Shown here: piece after piece, positions 1 to 9,053 of the stretch
Numbering within the stretch: the first letter of the stretch is position 1
How the letters are laid out: the number at the start of each line of letters is the position of its first letter
Assembly (NCBI GenBank): GCA_934446355.1
Contig: CAKSEC010000003.1
Span: 1-64,000, forward strand
Reading direction: 5' to 3'
DNA length: 64,000 nucleotides
DNA from: an uncultured Oscillospiraceae bacterium
GTDB lineage: Bacteria > Bacillota > Clostridia > Oscillospirales > Ruminococcaceae
Notes under the pieces: generated by a model
The model's database searches: none
Told to the model about the DNA's origin: nothing
The model's input: the letters and a program-made list of their open reading frames with translations, nothing else
Program-made: the position numbers and the translations under genes

Positions 1-20
1 ATTTTGAGAGTTCTCTCTCA

Positions 21-138
<118 letters not shown>

Positions 139-141
139 TAT

Positions 142-217
142 GCAGCTTTAGCTCAGTTGGTAGAGCAACTGACTCTTAATCAGTGGGTCCAGGGTTCGAG
201 TCCCTGAAGCTGTACCA
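142..217 (+). tRNA. tRNA-Lys (anticodon CTT)
   Basis: Full cloverleaf with acceptor GCAGCTT pairing with AAGCTGT, anticodon loop CTCTTAA giving CTT, T-arm GGTTCGAGTCC, and an encoded CCA end. It is the first of four tRNA genes following the 5S gene and is probably cotranscribed with the rRNA operon. Confidence 0.96.
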
Positions 218-260
218 CATTGATAAGGAATAGGTCAAACCCTATTCCTTATCTATATAT

Positions 261-335
261 GGCTCGTTGGTCAAGCGGTTAAGACACCGGCCTCTCACGC
301 CGGTAACGGGGGTTCGATTCCCCCACGAGTCACCA
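261..335 (+). tRNA. tRNA-Glu (anticodon CTC)
   Basis: Acceptor GGCTCGT pairs with ACGAGTC. The anticodon stem CCGGC/GCCGG encloses the loop CTCTCAC, giving anticodon CTC (Glu, codon GAG). T-arm GGTTCGATTCC and an encoded CCA are present. Between tRNA-Lys and this gene lies a short inverted repeat (AAGGAATAGG...CCTATTCCTT, 225-250), probably a processing hairpin. Confidence 0.95.
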
Positions 336-359
336 CTTTCTCCTCAAAAACCGAATTCT

Positions 360-436
360 GCGCCAATAGCTCAGTTGGTTAGAGCAACCGGCTCATAACC
401 GGTCGGTCCGGGGTTCGAGTCCCTGTTGGCGCACCA
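360..436 (+). tRNA. tRNA-Met (anticodon CAT), elongator type
   Basis: Acceptor GCGCCAA pairs fully with TTGGCGC, and the anticodon loop CTCATAA gives CAT. The paired first base (G1-C72) argues against an initiator tRNA. A tRNA-Ile with lysidine-modified CAT cannot be fully excluded from sequence alone. CCA is encoded. Confidence 0.92.
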
Positions 437-441
437 CCGAT

Positions 442-517
442 AGGGGTATAGTTCAGTTGGTAGAACGACGGTCTCCAAAACCGTATGTCGAGGGTTCAAG
501 TCCTTCTGCCCCTGCCA
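442..517 (+). tRNA. tRNA-Trp (anticodon CCA)
   Basis: Acceptor AGGGGTA pairs with TGCCCCT, the anticodon loop CTCCAAA gives CCA, the T-arm is GGTTCAAGTCC, and CCA is encoded. It is the last gene of the rRNA-tRNA cluster and is followed within 10 nt by an intrinsic terminator. Confidence 0.95.
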
Positions 518-524
518 CGTATTT

Positions 525-556
525 AAACCGCAATCTTTTGATTGCGGTTTTTTGTT
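525..556 (+). terminator. Intrinsic terminator of the rRNA/tRNA operon
   Basis: Hairpin AAACCGCAAT / ATTGCGGTTT with a short loop, running into a T-rich tail (TTTTTTTG). From here to 650 no gene or clear signal is visible. Confidence 0.9.
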
Positions 557-652
557 TGTGTTATTTCACCAAATGTTTATGATATGTACCAAGTTGTTGG
601 ATCAATCTCGCTAATACAAAGCAATCCCAGAGAACGTGAATAACAAAAGTGG

Positions 653-681
653 TTGAAGGATTCGGGTATTTGTGATATAAT
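653..681 (+). promoter_or_regulatory. Sigma-A promoter of the R-M gene pair
   Basis: TTGAAG, a 17-nt spacer, and TATAAT preceded by TGTGA (extended -10). The start codon of the methyltransferase lies about 45 nt downstream. Confidence 0.75.
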
Positions 682-725
682 AATCTTGCAAATAAAATTA
701 GTACAGCATGATTGAAAGGCGAAAT

Positions 726-1703
726 ATGGGAAATGCAAATGATAGACAGTTGATTTTATCGGATTGTTTAGAATCAGAAAGGAATATGGCGAAATTGTCA
801 ACAACATTAGCCGAAAACTATTCTGAGTATAATTTCTCAGCGTTGTTCAATGAAATGGATTTTGAAGAACTACATAACCAGCATTCCATGACAATACTTG
901 GAGACTGTTTAGACATATTAAAAAGGATAAAAGATAAGTCGATCAATTTAATATTTGCTGACGCGCCATATGGCATCGGAAAAGATTTTGGAAATGACAG
1001 CGACCGATGGGAAAGTGTACAGGAGTATATAACTTGGAGCAAAAAATGGATCGATGAGTGTATGAGGGTACTTGCTGACGATGGCACTATGTATTTCATG
1101 ACAGCAACTCAGCATATGCCATATTTAGATATTTATGCAGCTGAGAAATACAATGTATTATGCAGAATAGTTTGGTCTTATGATAGTTCTGGAGTACAAT
1201 CAAAGAAAATATTTGGTTCTTTATATGAGCCTATTCTGATGATAAATAAGTCCCCGAAGGAAAAATACATATTTAATCATCAAGATATATTAGTAGAAGC
1301 CAAAACTGGCGCAGAAAGAAAACTGATTGATTATCGTAAGGACCCTCCACAGCCCTACAACACCGAAAAGGTTCCCGGAAACGTTTGGAACTTTAATAGA
1401 GTAAGATTCAAGATGGAGGAATACGAAAATCACCCCACGCAAAAACCAGAGGCTTTATTAGAAAGAATTATCAAGGCGTCTTCTAATAGAGGTGATGTTG
1501 TATTGGATCCTTTTTCAGGTTCTTTTACTACTTCTGCAGTAGCGAATAGGTTGGGTAGAAATGCTATCGGCATTGAATTGAACCCGGATTATTTTGAGAT
1601 CGGTATCAGAAGAACAGGCATTGCAACAGAATACAAGGGAAAATCATTGGTGAAAGAAAAGATCAGAAAGACCAGTGCTAAATCAAAATATGTAAGGGGT
1701 TAA
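726..1703 (+). CDS. Site-specific DNA adenine/cytosine-N4 methyltransferase (beta-type)
   Basis: S-adenosylmethionine-dependent amino-methyltransferase that would protect host DNA for the endonuclease encoded next to it. The catalytic motif IV appears first as ADAPYGIG (a DPPY variant), with the preceding GDCLDILK segment. The SAM-binding motif I comes near the C-terminus (VLDPFSGSFTTS), followed by NAIGIEL. This IV-before-I order defines the beta class. The ATG at 726 is preferred because AAAGG stands 6 nt upstream; an in-frame ATG at 708 would add 6 residues. About 325 aa, a normal length. The gene is visibly richer in A/T and in AGA, ATA and TTA codons than the housekeeping genes that follow, suggesting acquisition. 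Whether it modifies A or C, and its target site, cannot be read from the sequence. Confidence 0.9.
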   Translation: MGNANDRQLILSDCLESERNMAKLSTTLAENYSEYNFSALFNEMDFEELHNQHSMTILGDCLDILKRIKDKSINLIFADAPYGIGKDFGNDSDRWESVQEYITWSKKWIDECMRVLADDGTMYFMTATQHMPYLDIYAAEKYNVLCRIVWSYDSSGVQSKKIFGSLYEPILMINKSPKEKYIFNHQDILVEAKTGAERKLIDYRKDPPQPYNTEKVPGNVWNFNRVRFKMEEYENHPTQKPEALLERIIKASSNRGDVVLDPFSGSFTTSAVANRLGRNAIGIELNPDYFEIGIRRTGIATEYKGKSLVKEKIRKTSAKSKYVRG

Positions 1704-1707
1704 CCAA

Positions 1708-2793
1708 ATGAAGATCTCAGAAGCTTTTATTAAAGCAATACTTGTTAGCGATTATAATAACGAGTACCAGTATGTTTATGACAACAGCAGGCTTATTCAA
1801 TACTTGGATAAGAAAATGGGAGCAGTTCATGGGGATAGCAAAAAGAGAAGAAGTCTTGCAAATATTTATGCTATTTACTCTATTTTGCATTTCTATATGG
1901 ACGATTTTTACAACCAGCAAGACAAGTATAGAGATTTTGGCGGATACGATTACATGAAACTCTTTACATATTACAGAAGTCTTTATGGCGGAAGCAAATT
2001 ACAAAATCACGCTTTGAACTCAAGAGTAAATGGGGAGTTTAGAAATAAGTTTCCATCAGCAAAAAACGACCTTATTATCATTGATAATGGCAAATACTTA
2101 TTGCATATTGACTATTTGTATGTTGGGAAAAGGGATATCAGTAAGACCTGCTGCAAGATCGTTGAAAAATATGTTGAACTGCTTATGGAAAAAGACCATG
2201 CTCTTCTCAAAGTGCTGCAGCGCATGGAACAGATGACAGACTACGATGAAAAGAAAAAGCAAATAAACGGATTGCTTACAGAAGACGCCGAGGCTCGTAT
2301 ATTTGAAATAATCAGTTATGCTATTTTGAAAAATCATTATAGTAATATAAAGGTGTACTTTGGATATTCGGCTGAAACCATCAAGGAGGAGCAGCTACAG
2401 CTGTTCAAGACCGGCAGAACTAATGCAAACGATGGTGGAATTGACTTTGTTTTGAGGCCGGTCGGCAGATTTTTTCAGGTCACTGAGGTGAATAACTATG
2501 ATAAGTATTTGCTCGATATTGACAAGGTCATGCACTTTCCCATTACATTTGTGATAAAAACCAGATCAAGTAAAGCTTCAGTATTAAAGGATTTAGAAGC
2601 ATATATTGATGATAGGGCTAACGGCATGAGAGTGATCAAGGAAAGATATGAAAATGCCATTGAAGAAGTAATAACTATCAATGAGTTGGTTGAATGGACT
2701 TTTGGTCTAAATAACGAAGATATAGATGGTATTATAAGAGATATTGATGTATGCTATAAGCTTGAAATGAACATGGACGATGAGGAAGAATAG
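1708..2793 (+). CDS. Probable type II restriction endonuclease (family not recognised)
   Basis: 361-aa protein starting 5 nt after the methyltransferase stop, with a ribosome-binding site (AAGGGG) inside that gene's end, so the two are one operon. A possible PD-(D/E)xK-like core lies at about residues 240-260: GGIDFVLRPVGRFFQVTEV, where an Asp is followed by a strand ending in Q-V-T-E. The region just before it (TGRTNANDGG) is also nuclease-like. The N-terminal half is not recognised. The restriction role is inferred mainly from pairing with the methyltransferase; the nuclease motif is suggestive only. Composition is AT-rich, like its partner. No transposase or integrase is adjacent. Confidence 0.7.
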   Translation: MKISEAFIKAILVSDYNNEYQYVYDNSRLIQYLDKKMGAVHGDSKKRRSLANIYAIYSILHFYMDDFYNQQDKYRDFGGYDYMKLFTYYRSLYGGSKLQNHALNSRVNGEFRNKFPSAKNDLIIIDNGKYLLHIDYLYVGKRDISKTCCKIVEKYVELLMEKDHALLKVLQRMEQMTDYDEKKKQINGLLTEDAEARIFEIISYAILKNHYSNIKVYFGYSAETIKEEQLQLFKTGRTNANDGGIDFVLRPVGRFFQVTEVNNYDKYLLDIDKVMHFPITFVIKTRSSKASVLKDLEAYIDDRANGMRVIKERYENAIEEVITINELVEWTFGLNNEDIDGIIRDIDVCYKLEMNMDDEEE

Positions 2794-2884
2794 GCAATGT
2801 GCCTCTGTCAATAACTCTTGGTGGAATACTAGCATAATGTTTGGAATGTCATAATGTGTATCGGATTATTTCCGATAATACCAC

Positions 2885-2913
2885 TTGAAAAATAAGCGGC
2901 ATTGTGATATAAT
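2885..2913 (+). promoter_or_regulatory. Sigma-A promoter of pyrG
   Basis: TTGAAA, 17-nt spacer, TATAAT with TGTGA directly before it. It closely matches the pyrE promoter at 20482 (CTTGAAA at the -35, TGTGATATAATAAA at the -10). The 90-nt leader to the start codon contains no obvious G-run at +1 or terminator of the kind that controls pyrG in bacilli. Confidence 0.85.
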
Positions 2914-3011
2914 AAACTGTAGGATTGTTTTTCGGTTTGTGCGAAAAGGGGCGGTGCTTGTCATAGGGCGGGCAATGTCCGAAACCGGAGTAAAGAAAGG
3001 AAGGTCACGCA

Positions 3012-4622
3012 ATGGCTGCAAAATACATTTTCGTCACCGGCGGCGTTGTTTCAGGTCTGGGTAAGGGTATCACTGCTGCTTCACTCGGACGACTGCTCAA
3101 AATGAGGGGATATAAGGTCACTATTCAGAAGTTCGACCCGTATATCAATGTAGACCCCGGCACGATGAGCCCATACCAGCACGGAGAGGTTTTCGTCACC
3201 GACGATGGTGCTGAAACCGACCTCGACCTCGGTCACTATGAAAGATTTATCGACGAGAATCTTTCGGTAAACAGCAACGTTACCACAGGTAAGATATACT
3301 GGACGGTGCTCAACAAGGAGCGCAGGGGCGATTATCTGGGCGGAACGGTTCAGGTAATTCCTCATGTCACAAACGAAATAAAGGACAGGATATATCGTGT
3401 TGCAAACAGCGGCGCAGAGGCTGCTGATGTTGTAATAACCGAGATAGGCGGCACGGTGGGAGATATCGAATCTACGCCGTTCCTTGAGGCTATCCGTCAG
3501 GTGAGCAACGATGTGGGCAGAGAGAACGTCATGTATATCCACGTGACGCTGCTTCCGTTTATTTCAGGAAGCAACGAACTGAAAACAAAGCCCACGCAGC
3601 ACAGCGTTAAGGAACTGCTTTCAATAGGCATTCAGCCGAACGTGCTGGTCCTCAGAAGCGACTGCGAGATACCTCAGGACATGATGGACAAGGTAGCAAG
3701 CTTCTGCAATGTACGCAAGGAGGACGTTATTCCCAACCTGACCGCTTCCTCGCTGTATGCTGTTCCGCTTATGCTGGAAGAAGCAGGTCTTGCACATTCT
3801 GCGTGCCATCACCTCGGTCTTGAGGACAGAGAGCCTGACCTCACCGAGTGGAAAAACATGGTCCATATGCAGGAGAATGCAGACAAGCCGCTGACGATCG
3901 GTCTTGTCGGAAAATATGTGGCTCTTCCTGACGCATATATCTCGGTAATGGAGTCTATACGCCATGCAGGTGCTGCAAACGGCGCTGACGTGCATATTGA
4001 GCTTATCAACTCAGAGGAAGTGACGCCGGATACTGCTGAGAAGCTTCTTGGCGGGGTAGACGGCATAGTCGTGCCGGGCGGCTTCGGCGACAGAGGCATC
4101 GAGGGCAAGATAGAAGCGGTTCGTTATGCGAGAGAGCACAAGAAGCCCTATCTTGGGCTGTGCCTTGGTATGCAGATGGCTGTTATTGAATTTGCAAGAA
4201 ATGTCGCAGGACTTAACGGGGCTAGTTCCTCGGAGTTCGGCGAGCATGAATATGACGTTATCGACATCATGCCCGACCAGAAGGGCGTTGATATGGGCGG
4301 CACAATGCGTCTGGGTCTGTATCCCTGCAAGCTTGACGACAGCTCTATTTCAAAGGAACTTTACGGCGAGGGTCTTATTTACGAGCGTCACCGCCACCGT
4401 TACGAATTCAACAATGCTTATCGTGAGCAGTTGGCAGCAAAGGGACTGCGTTTTGCGGGCCTTTCACCGGACGGCAAGCTTGTGGAGATAGTTGAACTTC
4501 CCCGTGAGGTACACCCGTGGTTCGTGGCTGTTCAGTTCCACCCTGAATTCAAGAGCAGACCCAACAGACCTCACCCGCTGTTCAACGGTTTCATCAAGGC
4601 TTCGCTTGACCTGAAGAAGTAA
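3012..4622 (+). CDS. pyrG: CTP synthase (glutamine hydrolysing)
   Basis: Converts UTP to CTP with ATP and glutamine, the last step of de novo pyrimidine nucleotide synthesis; cytoplasmic. The N-terminal synthetase domain carries the P-loop-like GVVSGLGKGITAASLG (about residues 10-25), then the conserved GGTVGDIES. The C-terminal glutaminase domain has the nucleophile elbow GLCLGMQ and the His-Glu pair in VQFHPEFKSRP. 536 aa is the normal family length. Start supported by GAAAGGAAGG 8-17 nt upstream. Monocistronic, with its own promoter. Confidence 0.98.
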   Translation: MAAKYIFVTGGVVSGLGKGITAASLGRLLKMRGYKVTIQKFDPYINVDPGTMSPYQHGEVFVTDDGAETDLDLGHYERFIDENLSVNSNVTTGKIYWTVLNKERRGDYLGGTVQVIPHVTNEIKDRIYRVANSGAEAADVVITEIGGTVGDIESTPFLEAIRQVSNDVGRENVMYIHVTLLPFISGSNELKTKPTQHSVKELLSIGIQPNVLVLRSDCEIPQDMMDKVASFCNVRKEDVIPNLTASSLYAVPLMLEEAGLAHSACHHLGLEDREPDLTEWKNMVHMQENADKPLTIGLVGKYVALPDAYISVMESIRHAGAANGADVHIELINSEEVTPDTAEKLLGGVDGIVVPGGFGDRGIEGKIEAVRYAREHKKPYLGLCLGMQMAVIEFARNVAGLNGASSSEFGEHEYDVIDIMPDQKGVDMGGTMRLGLYPCKLDDSSISKELYGEGLIYERHRHRYEFNNAYREQLAAKGLRFAGLSPDGKLVEIVELPREVHPWFVAVQFHPEFKSRPNRPHPLFNGFIKASLDLKK

Positions 4623-4693
4623 ATCAGGGTTCATTGATAACGCTTGTTTCTGGTCGGACACGATCAAGTCCGCCACGGAATAGCCTATAATAT

Positions 4694-4725
4694 ATGCCGC
4701 CTGCAAGTGTATCAAGCAGACGGCA
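4694..4725 (+). other. Hairpin downstream of pyrG
   Basis: ATGCCGCCTGC and GCAGACGGCAT form an 11-bp stem with one mismatch. It is followed by TGCGCTATATT rather than a T-run, so it may be a weak terminator or 3'-end stabiliser of pyrG mRNA. Confidence 0.5.
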
Positions 4726-4793
4726 TTGCGCTATATTAAGCTAATATTAAGAGATCGTAAAGCATGGTCGTTTACTCAGGAAAGGAGCAAACT

Positions 4794-6989
4794 ATGGCAG
4801 GAAAATTCTACGATAACCGTGAACTTTCATGGCTGAAATTCAATGCAAGGGTGCTTGAAGAAGCATTTGACGAGGAGACCCCGCTGTTTGAGCGGCTGAG
4901 GTTCGTTCAGATATTCTGCTCAAATCTTGACGAGTTCTTTATGATAAGGGTCGGCAGTCTGCATGACAAGATGATATTCGACAGCAAGGACACCGAAAAC
5001 AAGACCAACATGACCGCCCGCGAGCAGCTTATCGAGATAGCAAAGCAGGTGAAAAGGCTGCTTCCGGTGAAGGACAGAGCCTATGCGCAGATAATGGACG
5101 GGCTTAAGGAATACGGTGTGGAGCATATCTCGCCTGAGCAGCTTTCGCCTGAGGAGGATGCTTATTTCAAGGCGTTCTTTTCACGGGAGATACAGCCGCT
5201 GCTGTTCACCGGAGTGGTGGACAAGAAGCACCCTGTACCGTTCCTGAGAAGCGGCGAGGTGTACATCGGCGTGGCTATACGCAAAAAGGTGGACGCTTCG
5301 GGCAAGGTGTCGTTTGGTATTCTTCCTGCTTCTGAGAACTTCCCGAAACTGGTCTGGCTGCCCGGCACAGGAAGATTTATGCTTATAGAGGAGCTTATCA
5401 GCCACTATGCGGGGCTGGTGTTCAAGAATTTTGAGATAGTATCCCGCTGCATATTCAGAGTTACAAGAAACGCGGATATCACGATGGACGAGGGTCTTTA
5501 CGACCACGATGTGGATTTCCGCGACATCATGAGCGAACTGGTAAAGAAGCGCAAGAAGCTGCAGCCGGTACGCCTTGAATTTCTCGGAAAGCCGGACGAC
5601 AGCATTGCTGCGCTGATATCCAAGACGCTGAAGGTCAAGGAAAACTTCGTGTTCAGCCAGACTGCGCCGCTTACGATGGATTTCCTGTCCTCGATAGAAA
5701 GACGTCTGGGGAAGCGCAGCGAGCTTTTCTTCTCGCCGCTTACTCCGCAGAAATCGCCTGATATCGACCAGAAGCAGCCGATAATCGAGCAGATAAAGAA
5801 GCATGATATCCTGCTGAATTACCCATATGAGAACATAAGCCAGTTTATCAGGCTTCTGGACGAGGCTGCGAACGACCCTGACGTGGTGTCCATAAAGATA
5901 ACGCTTTACCGTGTGGCACGCGACAGCAAGATAATCAGCGCACTGACCCGTGCGGCAGAGAATGGCAAGGACGTGCTTGCGCTGGTGGAACTGCGTGCGA
6001 GGTTCGACGAGGAAAACAATATCGGCTGGTCGAAGCGTCTGGAAGAGGCGGGAGTTACCGTCATTTACGGACTTGACGAACTGAAGGTGCATTCAAAGCT
6101 GCTGCTTATCACAATGCGTGACGGGAATGATGTAAGCTACATCACGCAGGTGGGCACGGGCAACTACAACGAGAGAACCTCCAAGCTTTACACCGACCTT
6201 ACGCTGATGACTGCGGACAGGGATTTCGGCTCGGACGCTTCGGTGGTGTTCAATGCGCTGGCTGTGGGCAACACGGTGGAGAGCACGAACAAGCTGCTGG
6301 TCGCTCCTAAGGGACTGAAAAGCCGTATAGTCGAGCTTATCGACAACGAGATAACCTATAAAGACAAGGGCTATATCGGTATCAAGATGAACTCCCTGAC
6401 TGATAAGGACATAATCGAAAAGCTTGCGGAAGCGAGCCGCGCGGGAGTCAAAATAGAACTTGTGGTCAGAGGTATATGCTGCCTTATTGCTGGCGTTGAG
6501 GGAGATACCGACAATATCAGGGTCATATCTATAGTCGGAAGATTTCTGGAGCACAGCCGAATTTATATCTTCGGCACTGGGGAGCGTCGCAGGGTGTACA
6601 TATCCAGCGCAGACTTCATGACCAGAAATACCGAGCGGCGAGTTGAGGTGGCGGCGCCGCTTCTTGACCGCAGGCTTGCCGACCGTGCGGTGGAGATATT
6701 CAACACCTGTCTGAGGGACAATGTTAAGGCGAGAGAGCAGGATAGCGACGGAAATTATCAGCGTGTAACGCCGAGAGAGGGCGAGGCACGTCTTAATTCG
6801 CAGATATATTTCTATGAGCAGGCGTACAAGGCGGCTGAGCAGGCGGCTAATAACGCTCCGGTGCAGTCTGCTGCTGACAGTGCTGCTGAGGTTCCCGCTG
6901 TTAAGCTGGAGGAGAATGCGCCGGCAGGCTCACAGTCTGCGCCGGAGGTGCATAGAGTAAAGATACGTAAGGTAAAGAGAATACAGTGA
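4794..6989 (+). CDS. ppk1: Polyphosphate kinase 1
   Basis: Reversibly polymerises the ATP gamma-phosphate into inorganic polyphosphate. The N-terminal domain begins with YDNRELSWLKFNARVLEEA, the PPK1 signature. The catalytic C-terminal half contains the phosphohistidine region KVHSKLLLI and the second His motif FLEHSRIYIFGTGERR. The ATG at 4794 is chosen because AGGAAAGGAG lies just upstream; an in-frame ATG at 4764 would put that site inside the gene. About 731 aa, with an Ala/Glu/Pro-rich C-terminal tail of about 50 residues ending in a basic stretch (HRVKIRKVKRIQ) that looks like a lineage-specific addition. The next gene starts 43 nt on, so cotranscription is likely. Confidence 0.96.
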   Translation: MAGKFYDNRELSWLKFNARVLEEAFDEETPLFERLRFVQIFCSNLDEFFMIRVGSLHDKMIFDSKDTENKTNMTAREQLIEIAKQVKRLLPVKDRAYAQIMDGLKEYGVEHISPEQLSPEEDAYFKAFFSREIQPLLFTGVVDKKHPVPFLRSGEVYIGVAIRKKVDASGKVSFGILPASENFPKLVWLPGTGRFMLIEELISHYAGLVFKNFEIVSRCIFRVTRNADITMDEGLYDHDVDFRDIMSELVKKRKKLQPVRLEFLGKPDDSIAALISKTLKVKENFVFSQTAPLTMDFLSSIERRLGKRSELFFSPLTPQKSPDIDQKQPIIEQIKKHDILLNYPYENISQFIRLLDEAANDPDVVSIKITLYRVARDSKIISALTRAAENGKDVLALVELRARFDEENNIGWSKRLEEAGVTVIYGLDELKVHSKLLLITMRDGNDVSYITQVGTGNYNERTSKLYTDLTLMTADRDFGSDASVVFNALAVGNTVESTNKLLVAPKGLKSRIVELIDNEITYKDKGYIGIKMNSLTDKDIIEKLAEASRAGVKIELVVRGICCLIAGVEGDTDNIRVISIVGRFLEHSRIYIFGTGERRRVYISSADFMTRNTERRVEVAAPLLDRRLADRAVEIFNTCLRDNVKAREQDSDGNYQRVTPREGEARLNSQIYFYEQAYKAAEQAANNAPVQSAADSAAEVPAVKLEENAPAGSQSAPEVHRVKIRKVKRIQ

Positions 6990-7032
6990 TATTGCGTGAG
7001 TGCATACCGCTGTATATAGGTGGTGTGCGATC

Positions 7033-8193
7033 ATGGGAAATGAGGAAGCGGAGAAGCGTGTGCGTTCCGGCAGCGCTGCCGGCTGGGTCGGTATTATGTG
7101 CAATGCGCTGCTGTGCACGGGGAAATTCATCGCAGGCGTGCTTTCGGGAAGCGTTTCTATCGCTGCGGACGCTGCGAACAATCTGTCTGACGCTTCGTCA
7201 AGCGTAATAAGTTTAGTGGGCTTTCGGCTGTCGGAAAAGCGGGCGGACGCAGAGCACCCTTACGGTCATGCGAGGTATGAATATATCGCAGGCTTTATGG
7301 TGGCTGTGCTGGTTGTCGTTATCGGCGTGGAGCTTCTGCGAAGCGGCATAGAGCGGACAATATCGCCTCAGCCGGTGGAGTTCGGCGCAGTTCAGGCGGT
7401 AGTGCTGGGCGTTTCTGCCGCAGTTAAGCTGGCGATGATGATATATTACCGCAGGGTGGGCAGGCAGATAGATTCGCAGACCCTGTTCGCAGCGGCGGCA
7501 GACAGCCGCAACGACTGCATATCAACGCTTGCGGTGCTTGCGGCGGCGGTGGTCACGCATTACACCGGAGTGCAGCTTGACGGGATAATGGCTATACTCG
7601 TGGCGGTATTTATCCTTTACAGCGGCGCTGGGCTGGTGCGTGAGGCAATGGACCCGCTCCTCGGAAAGGCGCCTTCGCCGGAGTTTGCGGAGAACATACG
7701 CAGGAAGATATTGGCTTATCCGGGGGTGCTGGGGGCGCACGACCTCATAGTACACGACTATGGCCACGGCAGGAAATTCGCCACGGTACACGTTGAGATG
7801 GCGGCTGAGGAAAACGTTTTGGAGAGCCATCAGGTGATAGACGGCATGGAGCGTGACTTCCTGCAGAATGAAGGGATAAATCTGCTGGTGCATTTTGACC
7901 CGGTGGTGACGGATGGGTCGGCAGTCAGCAATATCAGGCGGCAGCTTGACGAGATAGTAAGGCTCATCGACAGCAGGCTGACAGTGCATGACCTGAGGAT
8001 ATCTGCGTGTCAGGACAGCTCACGGCTGATATTTGACGTGGTCGTGCCTGAGGGCTTCACAATGGCGGACGGCGACCTGCGTGAGGAAATAGGCAGATTC
8101 GTGCGACAGAGGATACCCGACTGCAAATGTGTGATAACCATTGACACAAGCTTTGCGGCTATACCGCCGGATCAGCCGCCGGAAGATTGCTAA
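7033..8193 (+). CDS. Cation diffusion facilitator family transporter
   Basis: Membrane antiporter exporting divalent metals (Zn, Fe, Mn or Co) against protons. The N-terminal half is hydrophobic with the family signature SIAADAANNLSDASSS (Asp metal ligands in helix II) and the HPYGHARYEY motif. The second D-x-x-x-D site is ADSRNDCIST. The cytoplasmic C-terminal domain holds several His residues (VHDYGHGRKFATVHVEM). 386 aa including an extended tail of about 90 residues. ATG at 7033 is chosen from the AGGTGG site upstream. It follows ppk1; polyphosphate chelates metals, so a metal-handling operon is a possible but unproven link. The exact metal cannot be told. Confidence 0.93.
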   Translation: MGNEEAEKRVRSGSAAGWVGIMCNALLCTGKFIAGVLSGSVSIAADAANNLSDASSSVISLVGFRLSEKRADAEHPYGHARYEYIAGFMVAVLVVVIGVELLRSGIERTISPQPVEFGAVQAVVLGVSAAVKLAMMIYYRRVGRQIDSQTLFAAAADSRNDCISTLAVLAAAVVTHYTGVQLDGIMAILVAVFILYSGAGLVREAMDPLLGKAPSPEFAENIRRKILAYPGVLGAHDLIVHDYGHGRKFATVHVEMAAEENVLESHQVIDGMERDFLQNEGINLLVHFDPVVTDGSAVSNIRRQLDEIVRLIDSRLTVHDLRISACQDSSRLIFDVVVPEGFTMADGDLREEIGRFVRQRIPDCKCVITIDTSFAAIPPDQPPEDC

Positions 8194-8194
8194 A

Positions 8195-8285
8195 GAGACA
8201 CGCTGAATAAAACAAAATCGACCCGCTCAAACGGGCGAACTCGCGGGTCTGATTTTGTTACGCTTCGCTTTTTTCAGCGCGTCTC
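8195..8285. repeat. 79-bp palindromic repeat element, copy A (with flanking GAGAC/GTCTC)
   Basis: Core 8201-8279 begins CGCTGAATAAAACAAAATC and ends GATTTTGTTA...TTCAGCG, with a central hairpin GACCCGC/GCGGGTC and the AGCGAAGCG insert on one side. Its reverse complement matches copy B (63167-63245) along the full 79 bp. Flanking bases GAGAC and GTCTC extend the palindrome. It begins just after the CDF stop codon and probably acts as its terminator (GCTTTTTTCAGCG side). Confidence 0.85.
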
Positions 8286-8318
8286 AGGGGAATGATCTTG
8301 GCAACAGGAGAGATACAC

Positions 8319-9050
8319 ATGGATTACTTCTTTCATGCAGATACATCGAGATATCTCAGGCGGTTCAAGGGAACGGTCATAACCGTTGCCGTGCCGCTTT
8401 TCGGTATTTGCGTGTTCTGCACGGTGAATATTCTGCTGAATCTCAGCCCCGCTTTTTCTCAGGACCTGCTCTGGCTTCTTGCCGGAGTGATAGCGGGGTG
8501 TATGCTGCTGGGTATGGCAGCGGTGTTTGCGGCGGCTTATATTACGCATAAGTATATATGCAGGCATAACCGCTTCACTTTTCTGGATATACTGCCGGCG
8601 GGGTTCGTGTTCAGCATTTATGCGGGGGAATTTCGCAGATACGGCGAGCAGGTGGTGCTGCGGCAGCTGTACTATGTACCTTTTTCGAGCCTGCAGGAGA
8701 TAATAAGGGACGGAAGAAGACTCACTGTAAAGGGCGAAGTCAGGGTGTTTCTCTATGAAAGCGACAGGCTGGGATATCACGTCAACGAGGACGGGCAGCT
8801 TATGTTCGACAGTCCGGAGTTGAACGAAAGGGGCTTTCAGATGATGGAGAGCCTTGAAATTTCGGGGTGGTTCAGTTCGACAAAGCGTGTTGAGCGGTCG
8901 CTGCAGGCGTTCTGGGAGGAATACCGCAATGCGCCGGAGAAAAAGCCGTTCAATATTGCAGATCATATTACCAAAAAGCGCAAAAGGCGTCCCCAGACGT
9001 CGAATCCTCTGCTGGAAGCGCCGAGTTACGACAGGAAATGGGATACATAA
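8319..9050 (+). CDS. Uncharacterised membrane protein with two N-terminal TM helices
   Basis: 243-aa protein of no recognised family. Two strongly hydrophobic segments (about residues 20-45 and 52-85) anchor a mostly hydrophilic C-terminal domain of about 150 residues that would face the cytoplasm. The tail is basic (KKRKRRPQ). The ATG at 8319 has CAGGAGAG at normal spacing. It stands alone between repeat copy A and a terminator shared with the convergent esterase gene. No function can be assigned; a stress- or envelope-related role would be a guess. Confidence 0.8.
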   Translation: MDYFFHADTSRYLRRFKGTVITVAVPLFGICVFCTVNILLNLSPAFSQDLLWLLAGVIAGCMLLGMAAVFAAAYITHKYICRHNRFTFLDILPAGFVFSIYAGEFRRYGEQVVLRQLYYVPFSSLQEIIRDGRRLTVKGEVRVFLYESDRLGYHVNEDGQLMFDSPELNERGFQMMESLEISGWFSSTKRVERSLQAFWEEYRNAPEKKPFNIADHITKKRKRRPQTSNPLLEAPSYDRKWDT

Positions 9051-9053
9051 TTT

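Noticed and set aside
142..517. Genomic island integrated in the tRNA cluster
   Set aside because: All four tRNAs are intact, and no integrase or att-type direct repeat was found around the R-M genes.
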